From: Caenorhabditis elegans
Taxonomy: Eukaryota; Nematoda; Chromadorea; Rhabditida; Rhabditidae
Assembly (NCBI RefSeq): GCF_000002985.6
Contig: NC_003284.9
Location: 186,001 to 250,000 of the forward strand
Direction: 5' to 3'
DNA: 64,000 bases
Part shown: one piece after another, positions 11,850 through 23,107 of the stretch
Layout: each line of letters starts with the position of its first letter
Numbering within the stretch: the stretch's first letter is position 1
Made by a program: the position numbers and the translations under genes
Notes under the pieces: model-generated
Told to the model about the DNA's origin: nothing
Seen by the model: the letters and a program-made list of their open reading frames with translations, nothing else
Databases searched by the model: none

Positions 11850-12960
11850 ATGGACTGAAAATGGCCTGAAAAAGCCTGAAATTTTCATGAAAAAAGCCTG
11901 AAATAGGCCTGAAATTTGCCTTGAAAAGCCTGAAATTCGCCTGTTATAGGCCTGAAAATGGTCTGAAAGCTTGAAATTCGCTGGTGAAGCCTGAAATGTT
12001 GACTGAAATGTCTATGAAGCCTGAAAAGCATAAAAATTGCCTAAAGTGCCTGTATAGCCCGAAAAGCCCGAATTTTTCCTGAAAATGGCCTGAAAAGCCT
12101 GATGAAGCCTAAAAATGGCTTGAAATCCTGAAATGTTGCCTGGAAATGTCGAAGAGCCTGAAAATGGCCTGATAAGCTTAAAAGTCGCCTGAAAAGCCTT
12201 AAAATGGCATGAAATGGGCCTGAAAAAAGCCTGAAATTTTGACTGAATTGTCTATGAAGCTTAAGAAGCCTAAAAATGGCCTGAAATTTTGCCTAAAAAG
12301 CCCTAAAAGACCTAAAAGCTCAAAACTCGCCTGAAAATGGCATGAAATTTTGGCTGAGCAGCCTGAAATCGTGCCTGAAAAAGCTTGAATTTTGCCTGAA
12401 AATGGCCCGAATTTTGTCTGAAAAGCCTAAAAATGACCTGAATTCTAGGTAGGACAAGGCCTGAAAAAACCAGTTAAGCCCGGAAAAAAAGCCTAAAAAA
12501 ACCTAAAATTTTGCCTGAAAAGCCTGGAAAAAGTGGCTTGAAAAAACCAGCTAAGCCCGAAACTGCCTGAAAATAGCCTGAAAATTTGCCTAAAAAGCCT
12601 ATAAACGGCCCAAAAAAGCTCAAAAATCGCCTGAAAATGGCATGAAATTTTGTCTGAAAATGGCCCGAAAAGCCTGAAAATAGCCTGAAATAGCCTGCAT
12701 TTTGCCAAAAAAGCCTGAAAATGGCCCGAATTTTGCCTGAAAAGCTTGAAAATGGTCCGAATTTTGTCTGAAATGTCTAAAAATGGCCTGAAAAAGCTTA
12801 AAATCTGCACGAAAAAACCGGTTAGGCCCGAGTTTGGCCTGAAAATGGCCTTAAATTTTGCTTGCAAGTGGCCCGAAAAGCCTGAAAATAGCCTGGAAAG
12901 CCTGAAATTGGCCTGAAAAGCCTCAAGTAGCTCAAAGTCTGGCTGCAAAAAAAAAAACCA
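11850..12960. repeat. Degenerate GCCTGAAAA tandem array
   Basis: About 1.1 kb of irregular repeats of a 9-19-bp GCCTGAAAATG-type unit. It lies between the last recognised TOG exon and the start of the helicase gene. Open frames across it encode low-complexity F/S/R-rich peptides and are not genes. Confidence 0.9.
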
Positions 12961-15049
12961 CGTCAGCCCGAATTTTGCCTAAAAGCACACTTTAATCGTA
13001 TTTTTCCCAATTTTTTTCCAGTTTTCGATGGGTCGCGAGCACAAAGAGCACAAACGAAAGCTTTCCCGTTCAAAGGAACGAAAAAGGAGCCGGAGCCGCT
13101 CGCCACGTGGCAGTCGTGAGCACCGGGATCATCGAGACAGAGATCGGGATCGGGAGAGACGCAGAGATCGAGACACTGATCGGGAGAAGACGAGAGATCG
13201 TGAAAAGCAGAGAGATGCAGAGAAAAAGAAGGAAAAAGAGAGTAAAACGGCAATTTTTGAAATGGAAGAGTCACGGAATGGTAAGGAATTGAAAAAAAAA
13301 TCGATAAAAAGCCAAAAAAAGCTAATTTTTGCCTGGAAAAATCCCAATTTTCGAATTTTTGAGTTAAAACTGGGAAGTTTGAACGAAATTCAGCCTAAAA
13401 ATAGGATTTTTTTTTTTTTTTTAACTTTTAAAACTGAAAATCGCAAAAATTAGCCGATTTTCATGCCAAAAGCTTCAAAATTCCGCTATTTTTGCCGTTT
13501 TTATTTTTGCTATTTTCATGAAACTTCTAATTTTTCCGGAGAAAAAAAAAGCGAAATTTGGACAATTTTTGGATAGAAAAATTTAATTTTTGATTTAATT
13601 TTCGCCTTATACCGTTGAAATTCAATATTGTCAACAGAAAGAGCCGAAAATTGTTCAAATTTAATGGTTTTTAGTTGAAAAATTGAAGTTTAGGCGATTT
13701 TTCACCAAGAAAAGTGCGAAATTTTCGAATTTTTCATGCAAAATCCATAGAATTCTCATTTTTTTGCGAAAAAAAACTCTGATTTTCACCCAGAAAAATG
13801 CATTTTTAAGCGATTTTTTCAATTTTCCACTGATTTGTATGGTTTTTGCCAAAAATTTGAATTTTTTAACGATTTTTACCAAAAATAATATGAATTTTAT
13901 GAACTTTTCATGCGAAATTCATAGAGTTCTTAACTTTTTCCCAAAAAAAAAAAATTTAAGTGATTTTTTTTTTAATTTCCACCTAAAAAATTGAATTTCT
14001 AGACGATTTTTACCCATAAAAGTGTGAATTTTATGATTTTTTCGCAAGAAATAGGCCAATTTTCAACTTTTTTTAACGAAAAAACCTAACATTTTAGTGA
14101 GTTTTCTCAAATTTCACCCAAAAAATTGAATTTCCAGCCGGCTTTTACCCATAAAAGTGTGAAAAAAGCCCAAATTCTCAACTTTTTGCAAAAAAACCTT
14201 AATTTTATCAATTTGCAGACACCGAAGAAGTTATGAAAATGAAAGAAGCCGAATTACTACAGGGAGTCGAGCGTAGGCGTCGTAATGTGGAGAAGTGGAG
14301 AGCCCAAAAGAAGAACGAATAGCTTGATCTACAATCTGAGCAATCTGATGAGAAATCTGAGAAAAAGCCCTGGAATCTGGAGGATGAGGATGATGAAGAC
14401 GAATTTGATATCAAAAATGAGGGAATTTCAGAGGAAAATCCGGTGAAAATGGAAGAAAAAGTCGAAAAAATGGATACATACGACGAAGAGGACCCTCTGG
14501 ACGCTTTTATAAAAGAAATTGCCACTAAAAACGCCAAAAAAACCGGAAATTCCACACAAAAAGCGTCTGGAATTGTCACAATTGTGCAGGAGGAGAAGCC
14601 GGAGCCCGAAAAGGGACAAGTGCTGGAAAATGAGGATAATATGGATATGGTTATTGATGATTTTGATATTGAGACGGCTGCAGCATCATTATATCATAAA
14701 GGACGAATGTTGGCACAAACTGACCATTCTAAGGTCTATTATCGGAAATTCAAGAAGAATTTCTATATTGAGGTGCGGGAGAAGTTGAAAATCGGGAATT
14801 TTTATATTAAAATTCGGAAAATATCAAGAAAAAGTAAAAAAATTATCTAAAAACCTTCCATTTTGTGGGAAATCTGGAAAGTGGACATTTTATACGAAAT
14901 TGCCAAAAAATCCGATAAAACGGGTTTTTTTGAGTCCCTTAGAGGCTCCACTCGAAGAGGGTGACGGGCCTATTGCAGTGATTTTGACTCCGACTAGAGA
15001 GTTGGCTATGCAAACTTATAAGGAAGCTAATAAGTTTGCGAAACCACTG

Positions 15050-15920
15050 GGTTTGAAGGTACTGAAAATTGAAAATTCTAGGAAAAAGTAGGAAAAACCT
15101 TAAAGAATCGGCTAAAAATCTAGATTTTTCATTATAAAGTGACTAAAAAAAACCCCGCAAATTTTGGATTTCAGTGCAAAAATTGAATTTTTTCGCTAAA
15201 AATCTCTGAAATTCATGTTTTCAGTGAGAAATCGTGGATTTCTAGATTTTCAGTGGATTTTCACGCTTTTTTTTTGTAAAAAAAAATTGCTAGTAATCCG
15301 GGAAATTTAATTTTTCGTTAAAAAATCGCTAAAATTTTGTAGGTTTTTTCCAGCGAAAAGTGTGAAAATTAGGCTGAAAATCTCAAAATATAGAGATAAT
15401 TAAATTTTCTAAAAAATCTGTTTTTTCAGATTTTCAGATCGTAAAATTGCAATTTTAATTATTGGGCGATTTTTCGTTTAAAACATCTAAAACAGAGAAA
15501 TTTGCCTGAAAAAACCCTGTGTTTGAAGGTACTGGAAATTTGAATTTCTGGAAAAAAGTAGAAAAACGGGCATTTTCAGTGGAAAAGATGGCTAAAAATC
15601 TAGATTTTTCATTATAAAGTGACTGAAAAACCCCGCAAATTTTGGATGATTTTCAGTGCGAAAACAGTTTTTTTTTCGCTAAAAACCTCCGAAATTCATG
15701 TTTTCAGCGAAAAATTGCGGATTTTTAGATTTTAGTGGCAAATTCTGATTTCCTAACGAAAAATTTTTTTTCCGAAAAAAAATTTCCAAACCCGAAAACT
15801 TCAATTTTTCGCTAAAAATCGCTTTAAAAAATTCAGATTTTCCAGCGAAAAGTGTGAAAATTAGGCTGAAAATCTCAATATCTTGGGAAAATTCGATTTT
15901 CTCAAAAATCTGGTTTATTC
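15050..15920. repeat. Tandem duplication inside a helicase intron
   Basis: Sequence from 15050 (including the exon end GTTTGAAG and its donor GTACTG) to about 15450 recurs from 15527 to about 15920 with roughly 10-15% divergence. The shared stretch ATCTAGATTTTTCATTATAA is a clear anchor. The second copy thus contains a pseudo-donor without an exon. Confidence 0.75.
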
Positions 15921-16220
15921 TGATTTTCAGATCGTAGAGAAATTTGCCTGAAAAAAAATCTTTTTAGTCTAAAAATCGTTAAAAATCGGAAAAATTTGAT
16001 TTTCTAAGAGAAAAGTATTAAAAATACATGAAAATTCTGGAATTTTTCAGATTTTTCTATAAAATTTTGAATATTTTCAGTTGAAAATGCCAAAAATCCT
16101 GGAAATTTTCTGAAAAAACACGTTTTTCAGCTCATTTTTTCCGAAAAAATTGCCAAAACTGCAAGCAAAATAGAAAAAAATACCGATTTCCAGTATGATT
16201 AGGTGTAAATTTATGAAAAT

Positions 16221-16359
16221 GTGACTTGTGTGTTTCTCTATCCGAATTGATGGTTTGAATAGTGGTATTCTCGGCTGAAATATGCAATAAATACCGTATT
16301 CCAACCAACAATTTGTGCAATAGAGCACATTTGTAACTGGAGATGCGGAAGCTATGGCC
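16221..16359 (-). repeat. 139-bp conserved element, copy 1 of 3
   Basis: Nearly identical to 20027-20165 and 21261-21399, although the flanking sequence differs. All three lie in introns of the helicase gene in the same orientation. On the minus strand each has an open frame containing SPVTNVLYCTNCWLEYGIYC, preserved in every copy. No known family was recognised; it could be a small mobile element or a non-coding RNA. Confidence 0.8.
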
Positions 16360-16420
16360 AATTTTTCAATTTTTCCGTAAAAAACTTAAATTTAGAACGA
16401 AAACACATCATTTTGACTGA

Positions 16421-16723
<303 letters not shown>

Positions 16724-16789
16724 TGACGATTTTGAGCTGAAAATCGGGAAGTTTTGCACAGAATTAGAAATAATTAGAGAAGACGAACA

Positions 16790-17745
16790 ATTTATTACGG
16801 GAACAATAAATCCTAAGAATGCCCGTACTGCGCAACATATTTGACGCAAAAAATATCTCGTAGCAAAAACTACAGTAACTTATTCAAGGAATACTGTAGC
16901 GCCTGTGTCGATTTACGAGCTCGATTTCGGAAATGAAATGATTTTCAAAAAGTGACAGCGATATTCCATTTTCCTTCGTTTTTTTTCGCAGTTTTTTTGT
17001 CTTTTTTTAAATTTATTTTTACAAATATATATTTGATTGATTAATAAATAATTATAATTGAAAACTTTATTGCAGTATTGGCCCCATTTTCATAAGAAAA
17101 CTCCCACAAACGCATTTTTACTCGTGTTTTGCTTTGTTTTACAAGACTTTTCAGGATGAGGACGTTATATATTCTCTGAAAGATAATAATTAACTATTTT
17201 TATTGATAATAAGTCATTTTATTTCAGAATTTCAGCATGAACTTCGAGCGATGTGAACGATACAAACTATTGAACCCAGAAAAAACGTTCACATCGCTCG
17301 ACATTCATGCTGAAATTCTGAAATAAAAAGACTTATTATCAATAAAAATGATTAATTCTTATCTTCCAGATAACATTTAACGTCCTCTTCCTGAAAAGAC
17401 CTGGAAACCCAAACGAAAACGAGTAAAAATACGTTTGCGCCAGCTTTCTCATGAAAATGGGGCCAATACTGCAATAAAGTTTTCAATGACAATAATTTAT
17501 TGATCAATCAAATATATATTAGTAAAAACAAAAGAATGACAAAACACTACGAAAAAGTAACGAAGGAAAATGGAGTATCGCTGTCACTCTTCGAAAATCA
17601 ATTCGTTTCGAAAATCGAGCTCGTAAATCGACACAAGCGCTACCGTAGTCATTTAAAGAATTACTGTAGTTTTCGCTACGAGATATTTTACGCGTCAAAT
17701 AAAATGTGCAATACGAATTCTTAGGATTTAGTGTTCCTGTAATAA
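16790..17745. mobile_element. Long foldback (palindromic) element
   Basis: Two arms of about 465 bp in inverted orientation meet at a short loop near 17262-17284 (GATGTGAACG ... CGTTCACATC). Outer ends read TTATTACGGGAACA on the left and TGTTCCTGTAATAA on the right. The arms differ by scattered substitutions, so insertion is not very recent. It carries no transposase and resembles palindromic MITEs. It sits in the intron between helicase exons ending at 16687 and starting at 17794. Confidence 0.9.
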
Positions 17746-17935
17746 TAAAAATTGCAAACCATGCGATTTATCAACAAAACACAATATTTGCAGTTTATGA
17801 AAGTGGTGAACAATATCCGGCCTGACAAGCAGACCGTACTCTTCTCTGCCACGTTTCCCCGACACATGGAGGCTCTGGCACGGAAAGTTCTGGATAAACC
17901 TGTTGAGATTTTAGTAAGACACTGTTTTGCTTTAA

Positions 17936-18353
17936 AGGTGGTGTAGTCGAATTTTTTTATTGCTTTATTAGACTCAAAATTGTCTGAAAACACCGAATTT
18001 CATAATGAAACTTGTTGAAAACTTCTCAAAAAAAAGTTATGACGGCTCAAAAAATAACCTAAAATTAGTTAACATTTGAAATTTGACCGACTTGTCAAAG
18101 CGGCTGGAAACAATTTTTTTTGAAATCACCGTCAAATTTTAAGTATACAATTTATTGACATGTATACCCAAAAAAATTGTTTCCAGCCGCTTTGACAAGT
18201 CGGTCAAATTTCAAATGTTACCTACTTTAGGCCATTTTTTGAGCTGCCATTACTTTTCTCTGAAAAGTTTTCAAGAAGTTTCATTATGAAATTCGGCGTT
18301 TTCAGACAATTTTAAGCCTAATAGAGCAATAAAAAAATTCGACTGCACCACCT
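17936..18353. mobile_element. Palindromic MITE with TTAA target duplication
   Basis: TIRs begin AGGTGGTGTAGTCGAATTTT and end with AAAATTCGACTGCACCACCT. TTAA flanks both sides (17932-17935 and 18354-18357). The inner arms are also inverted (GTCAAAGCGGCTGGAAACAA and complement). This resembles the palindromic TTAA families described in C. elegans and the TTAA preference of piggyBac-type transposases. It lies just after the donor of the SAT-motif helicase exon. Confidence 0.88.
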
Positions 18354-20026
18354 TTAAAATGCCCTTTCAAATGATTTTTAATCTAATTTTTCCCTAATTT
18401 CAGGTCGGTGGAAAATCTGTCGTATGTAGTGACATCACTCAGAATGCAGTAATTTGTGCAGAGCATCAGAAGTTTTTGAAATTGCTGGAACTGTTGGGAA
18501 TGTACTACGATGAGGGAAGCTCGATTGTATTTGTAGATAAACAGGAAAAAGCTGATGATATTGTAGATCAACTCATGAGAACTGGATATAATTCAGTTGC
18601 TTCATTACATGGAGGAATTGATCAACATGATCGAGATTCATCGATTGCTGACTTTAAAACTGGTGTTATTAAGGTTTTGGTGAGTTTTCTAAACCTCAGT
18701 TTTTGAGCTGTTTCGTGGAAAAATTGGTGAAAAACATGTGAAAATCGGATTTTTTGGAGTGTTTTGCACTTGAAAAATCGATGAAAACGCGATTTTTGGC
18801 TTAAAAGTGATGGAAATGTTGATTTTGAGCAAATTCGCACATGAAATGTTTGATTTTAACTCAAAAATTGCTGAAAATTCGTAATTTTCTAAATTTTTTA
18901 GAAAAAATTGTTTTTTTTAATCTTTAAAAAATAAAATTTCGAGAAATTCAAATTTTTTAGTTTTTGCTCAAATTTTACGAGAAAATTCCAATTTCAGGCT
19001 AATTTTCGCTGAAATTTGATTTTTAAATTGGAATTTTCGTTTAAAAATAACGTTATTTTAGTAATTTTCAGCTTAAAGTCCGAAAATTTGAACTAAATTT
19101 TTCAAAAATTCAAAATTAGCTTGAAAAAATCCAATTCTGAGCATTGTTTTGCTAAAAATTAGCACAAAATTACTTTTTTTTTTTAATTTTTCAAATTTTG
19201 GCGGAAATTTTCAATTTTAGGTGAACAATTAAAGGTTTTTGAGACAAAATTAGCTTTAAAAATTCGAATTTTTTTTATTTCTTTCGAGATTCGATTAAAA
19301 AAACGAAATTTTTGTCGTTTTTTCCGCAAAATCTGAACTGAATCGAAATTTGGCCGAAAATTTTGGTTTCAAGTAAAACTTTTGAGTTTTTGGTTAATTT
19401 TTGAACAAAATCAACCAAAAATTCGAAAAAATTCGATTTTTTTCTATATTTTTGAATTTTTTGCAGGTAGCAACATCAGTTGCAGCTCGAGGTCTTGACG
19501 TGAAAAATCTGATTCTCGTTGTCAATTACGACTGTCCAAATCACTATGAAGACTATGTACATCGAGTTGGAAGAACTGGACGGGCGGGACGAAAGGGTTA
19601 TGCATACACTTTTTGTACTTCCTGAACGTAAGGGAAAAAATCAGGAGAAATCGGATTTTCAGAACAAAATTCCGGTTTCTTAAGCGGAAATCGTGAAAAC
19701 TTCAGGTTTTTTGGCTCTAAAACTTTTGAAATCGCTCTGACTTTGAAACGAGTTGCAGAAATTTTCATTTCTCCTCAAAATCGTTCAAAAATTGTTCACA
19801 TTTGATATATCGAGGATTACTGTAGGCCCAAAAATACGCAAACACCGAATTTCGCGCGATTTCTGAATTTTGAGCTGAAAATTTGGGCTTAGACTAAGAA
19901 AATGGCGAGGAATTCGATTTTAATGCTCAAAGTTTCAATACAATTTTTTTGAACATTTGAAAATTAATTTTTCTGTTCAAAATGAGTAATTTTAATTGAA
20001 AATCTACTTGCGAATTTCAAATTTCT

Positions 20027-20165
20027 GTGACTTGTGTGTTTCTCTATCCGAATTGATGGTTTGAATAGTGGTATTCCCGGCTGAAATATGCAATAAATAC
20101 CGTATTCCAACCAACAATTTGTGCAATAGAGCACATTTGTCACTGGAGATGCGGAAGCTATGCCC
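20027..20165 (-). repeat. 139-bp conserved element, copy 2 of 3
   Basis: Same element as 16221-16359, in the intron upstream of the helicase exon at 20263. One substitution turns PRIPLF into PGIPLF in the minus-strand frame. Confidence 0.8.
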
Positions 20166-20689
20166 AAATTTTCCATTTTACGATTGAAAACATGAAAATT
20201 CTTGCGAAAACCTATCTTTTTAGCCAAAAAAAACCCAAAAATTCGTATTTTTCATATTTCAGACCAAGAAAAGATGGCCGGAGAGGTTTGCCGGGCTTTT
20301 GAGACAGCTGGATGTAAGCCGCCGGCAGATTTGAAGGCAATGTTCGAACGGTTCAAAAGTGAGATGGCTGCAGAGGGAAAAGATGTTAAATTGGGTGGAA
20401 AAGGTTTCGAAGGATCCGATTATAAGTATGATGAGGGTGAAGCTGAAGCTGATGCCAATAAGAAGAGGATGACCAGATTGGTAAGGATTTTCAGAGAATT
20501 GACGGAAATTTTGTGAATTTTCTCAAAATCCCGGTATAGTTGTTGGAAATGCCCGCACTTTTTTTGGAAATTTTGCCGCATTTCCGATAATTTTTTCAGA
20601 AATTGAGAAATTTCAGCTATTTTTCTGGAAAATTATCAATACCGACAAATTGCCGACAATTTTTTTTTAGACAAATCGGCAAATTTCCG

Positions 20690-20845
20690 AAATTGAAAGA
20701 GTCCGGCAAATCGGCAATTTGCCAGAAAATAAAAATTTCCGACGAATCGGCAATTTGCCAGAAAATAAAAATTTCCGACGAATCGGCAATTTTCCCAAAA
20801 AATTTCCGGCAAATCGGCAATTTGCCGAAAAAGGAAAATTAATTA
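20690..20845. repeat. Short AATCGGCAATTTGCC tandem repeat
   Basis: About four units of roughly 36 bp containing AATCGGCAATTTGCCAGAAA. It is the same family as the larger array at 23358-23740. Confidence 0.8.
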
Positions 20846-21260
20846 GCAACTGGGAAACTCAGATTGTTTATTAGAACTTATGAAAATTAGGAAAAAAACT
20901 TTCCGGAAAATGCATTTTTTTTACCGAAAGTGCAGATTTTCCCAAAAATTTTGAAAAAAACTATGAAATTTCAAATTTTGAGTTTGAAAAAGTCCAAAAT
21001 TTTAGCTAAATTCGCATTTTTAATTTTAGTAGGATATTTCAACTTTTGAACAAGATACTTCATTTTCAATAATTTGTGTAAAACAATCATTCACATTATT
21101 TTTTGTTAAAAACTTTGAATTTTCTTGGATTCTGCTAGTTTTTCTCAAAATTTTGATCTTTTTCTGACACTTTCTTGTTTTTTCCAATCCAGTTGCCGAG
21201 AAATGCTTAAAATTTTGGTACGGCAACTCGATAACTGAACTAAATTTCCCAATATTATCT

Positions 21261-21399
21261 GTGACTTGTGTGTTTCTCTATCCGAATTGATGGTTTGAAT
21301 AGTGGTATTCTCGGCTGAAATATGCAATAAATACCGTATTCCAACCAACAATTTGTGCAATAGAGCACATTTGTCACTGGAGATGCGGAAGCTATGCCC
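21261..21399 (-). repeat. 139-bp conserved element, copy 3 of 3
   Basis: Same element as 16221-16359, in the intron before the last helicase exon. The right-hand flank of copies 1 and 3 (AATTTTTCCGTAAAAAA) is also shared, so the duplicated unit may be slightly longer there. Confidence 0.8.
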
Positions 21400-22330
21400 A
21401 AATTTTCAATTTTTCCGTAAAAAATGCTGAAAAATCGGATTTAGCACTGCAATTCCGGCCAAAATCAATTCTCGTTAAAAAAAATTGAAAACTCGCATTT
21501 TTGCTGAAAATTCGAGATTTTTTCAATTTTTTACCCTGAAAATTGCTATTCCCGCTGAAATATAATGTTTTTAATGTTTTAATGTTTTTTTACGATAATG
21601 TTTTTTTTTTGGAAGATTGAAATTTTTAACTGAAAAATATTTTCGAATTTATTTAATTTTTTCATATTTTTTCAGACCGCTCAACTTCAACGCGGAGGAA
21701 CTCAGGCGAGATACAAAGTGTAAAGAATTGAGGAAATCCACGTGGAATCTACTATCTCTGTGCATTTAATTTATTTTTTGATTTTTTTGTTTTCTCAATT
21801 TAACGTTTTTTAACAAGATTGTTCTCATGAAAATTTCAGAACATCAGAAAAATTTTCATTTTTTTTGTACTTTTTGTTGAAAAAAAAGCGAAAAATTTGA
21901 TGTTTTTTCAATTTTTGCCTAATATTTTAAAAATAGGTTCTGTCATCGTAAAAGCCGAAAAACTCAATTTTTCGAATTTTATCCAAAAATATTATCTTTT
22001 TGTACAAAATTTCCAGAAATTCGACTAAAAACTCAGAAAAAAAATTTAATGTTAAATTTTGAACTTTGATTATAACTATAGATAGTTTTCCTTCCAAAAT
22101 TAGAAATTTCGATTTCAAACATTTTGGAATTTTTAATCCTAATTCTAGCTTTTTGAGACGCTTCATTTTTTTTTGATTTTTTGTCAAAAAACCCGAAAAT
22201 TTTAAATTTTGTCCTAATTAATTTTTTTTGAAATTTTATAGGTTTTATCAGCGCAAAAGGCGAAAAACTATTAAAATTTTTGGAAAATTCATCTGAATAA
22301 TAATAATAATATGGATAACAGGAAGGTTAG

Positions 22331-22465
22331 GAAAAGCTTCGAACAACCGGTCGGGAATTCACAGTGAATTTGTTGGGGGTGCCGGCTCGGGATGAAGAAG
22401 CTCAGCAGCAATGGGGAAATTGGTCAAATAACTGGAAAAATGAGGAGAGAGATAAGAGAGATTAG
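22331..22465 (+). CDS. Possible terminal-exon fragment, unrecognised
   Basis: A 44-residue open frame from GAA 22331 to TAG 22463-22465 reads EKLRTTGREFTVNLLGVPAR, then DEEAQQQWGNWSNNWKNEER. Its composition is coding-like (W, Q, charged) and unlike the surrounding low-complexity DNA. There is no convincing acceptor or start: the nearest AGs are CAG at 22320 and TTAG at 22330. It may be a stranded last exon. No family was recognised. Confidence 0.3.
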   Translation, partial: EKLRTTGREFTVNLLGVPARDEEAQQQWGNWSNNWKNEERDKRD

Positions 22466-22469
22466 AAGA

Positions 22470-23107
22470 GATAATTTGAATTTTTGACGAGTTGTTCACA
22501 GAGTGTTAGATTTCGGATTTTGGGAGAAAAAGCGGCGAGTTTTCGGGATTAAAAAAAAAATTTTTGTCAATTTTTCGAAATTTCTATCAAAATCCGAATT
22601 AGATTTTTGGAGTAAAAAAATCCGATAAATATTCAAATTTCGATTCGAAATATCGGAAAAATTTGCAGATTTTTCACCAAAAATGTGAAAAATCTTCAAA
22701 AAAGTCAAAATTTTGCGAAATTTGAGTAAAAAATTTAGAGAAATCCATTTTGAGCTAAAATACCTCGAAAAACTCAACTTTTGCAATTTTTCAGCGTAAA
22801 AAGGGTCCAAAAATTTGAACAACTCAATTTTTTCCGAATTTAGGCTAGAAACTCGATTTTTTGGGTAAAAAATATTCAAAAAACCGCCAATTTTCCACCA
22901 AAAATTCCGAGAAATATTGGAAAAAAGTGATTTGCCACGTGGCAATGAGTGGGGAGAAATTGAATATATCACATTTAAAGCTTACGGGACGCAATTTTTG
23001 TGAGAAAAAAGTTGGAAAAACGGGAAAAAATGAGATATATATGGAGGAAAATTTGTATTTCCGCGATATTTTTGGCGGGAAATTCAAGAATTTCGAAATT
23101 TTCAGAA
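22470..23107. other. AT-rich spacer, no gene seen
   Basis: Low-complexity DNA between the + strand fragment ending at 22465 and the minus-strand plastin terminal exon. The open frames here are repetitive F/S/K-rich shadows. Confidence 0.5.

Noticed and set aside
12493-12948. 151-codon minus-strand frame, F/R/S-rich
   Set aside because: Translation of the GCCTGAAAA tandem array, not a gene.
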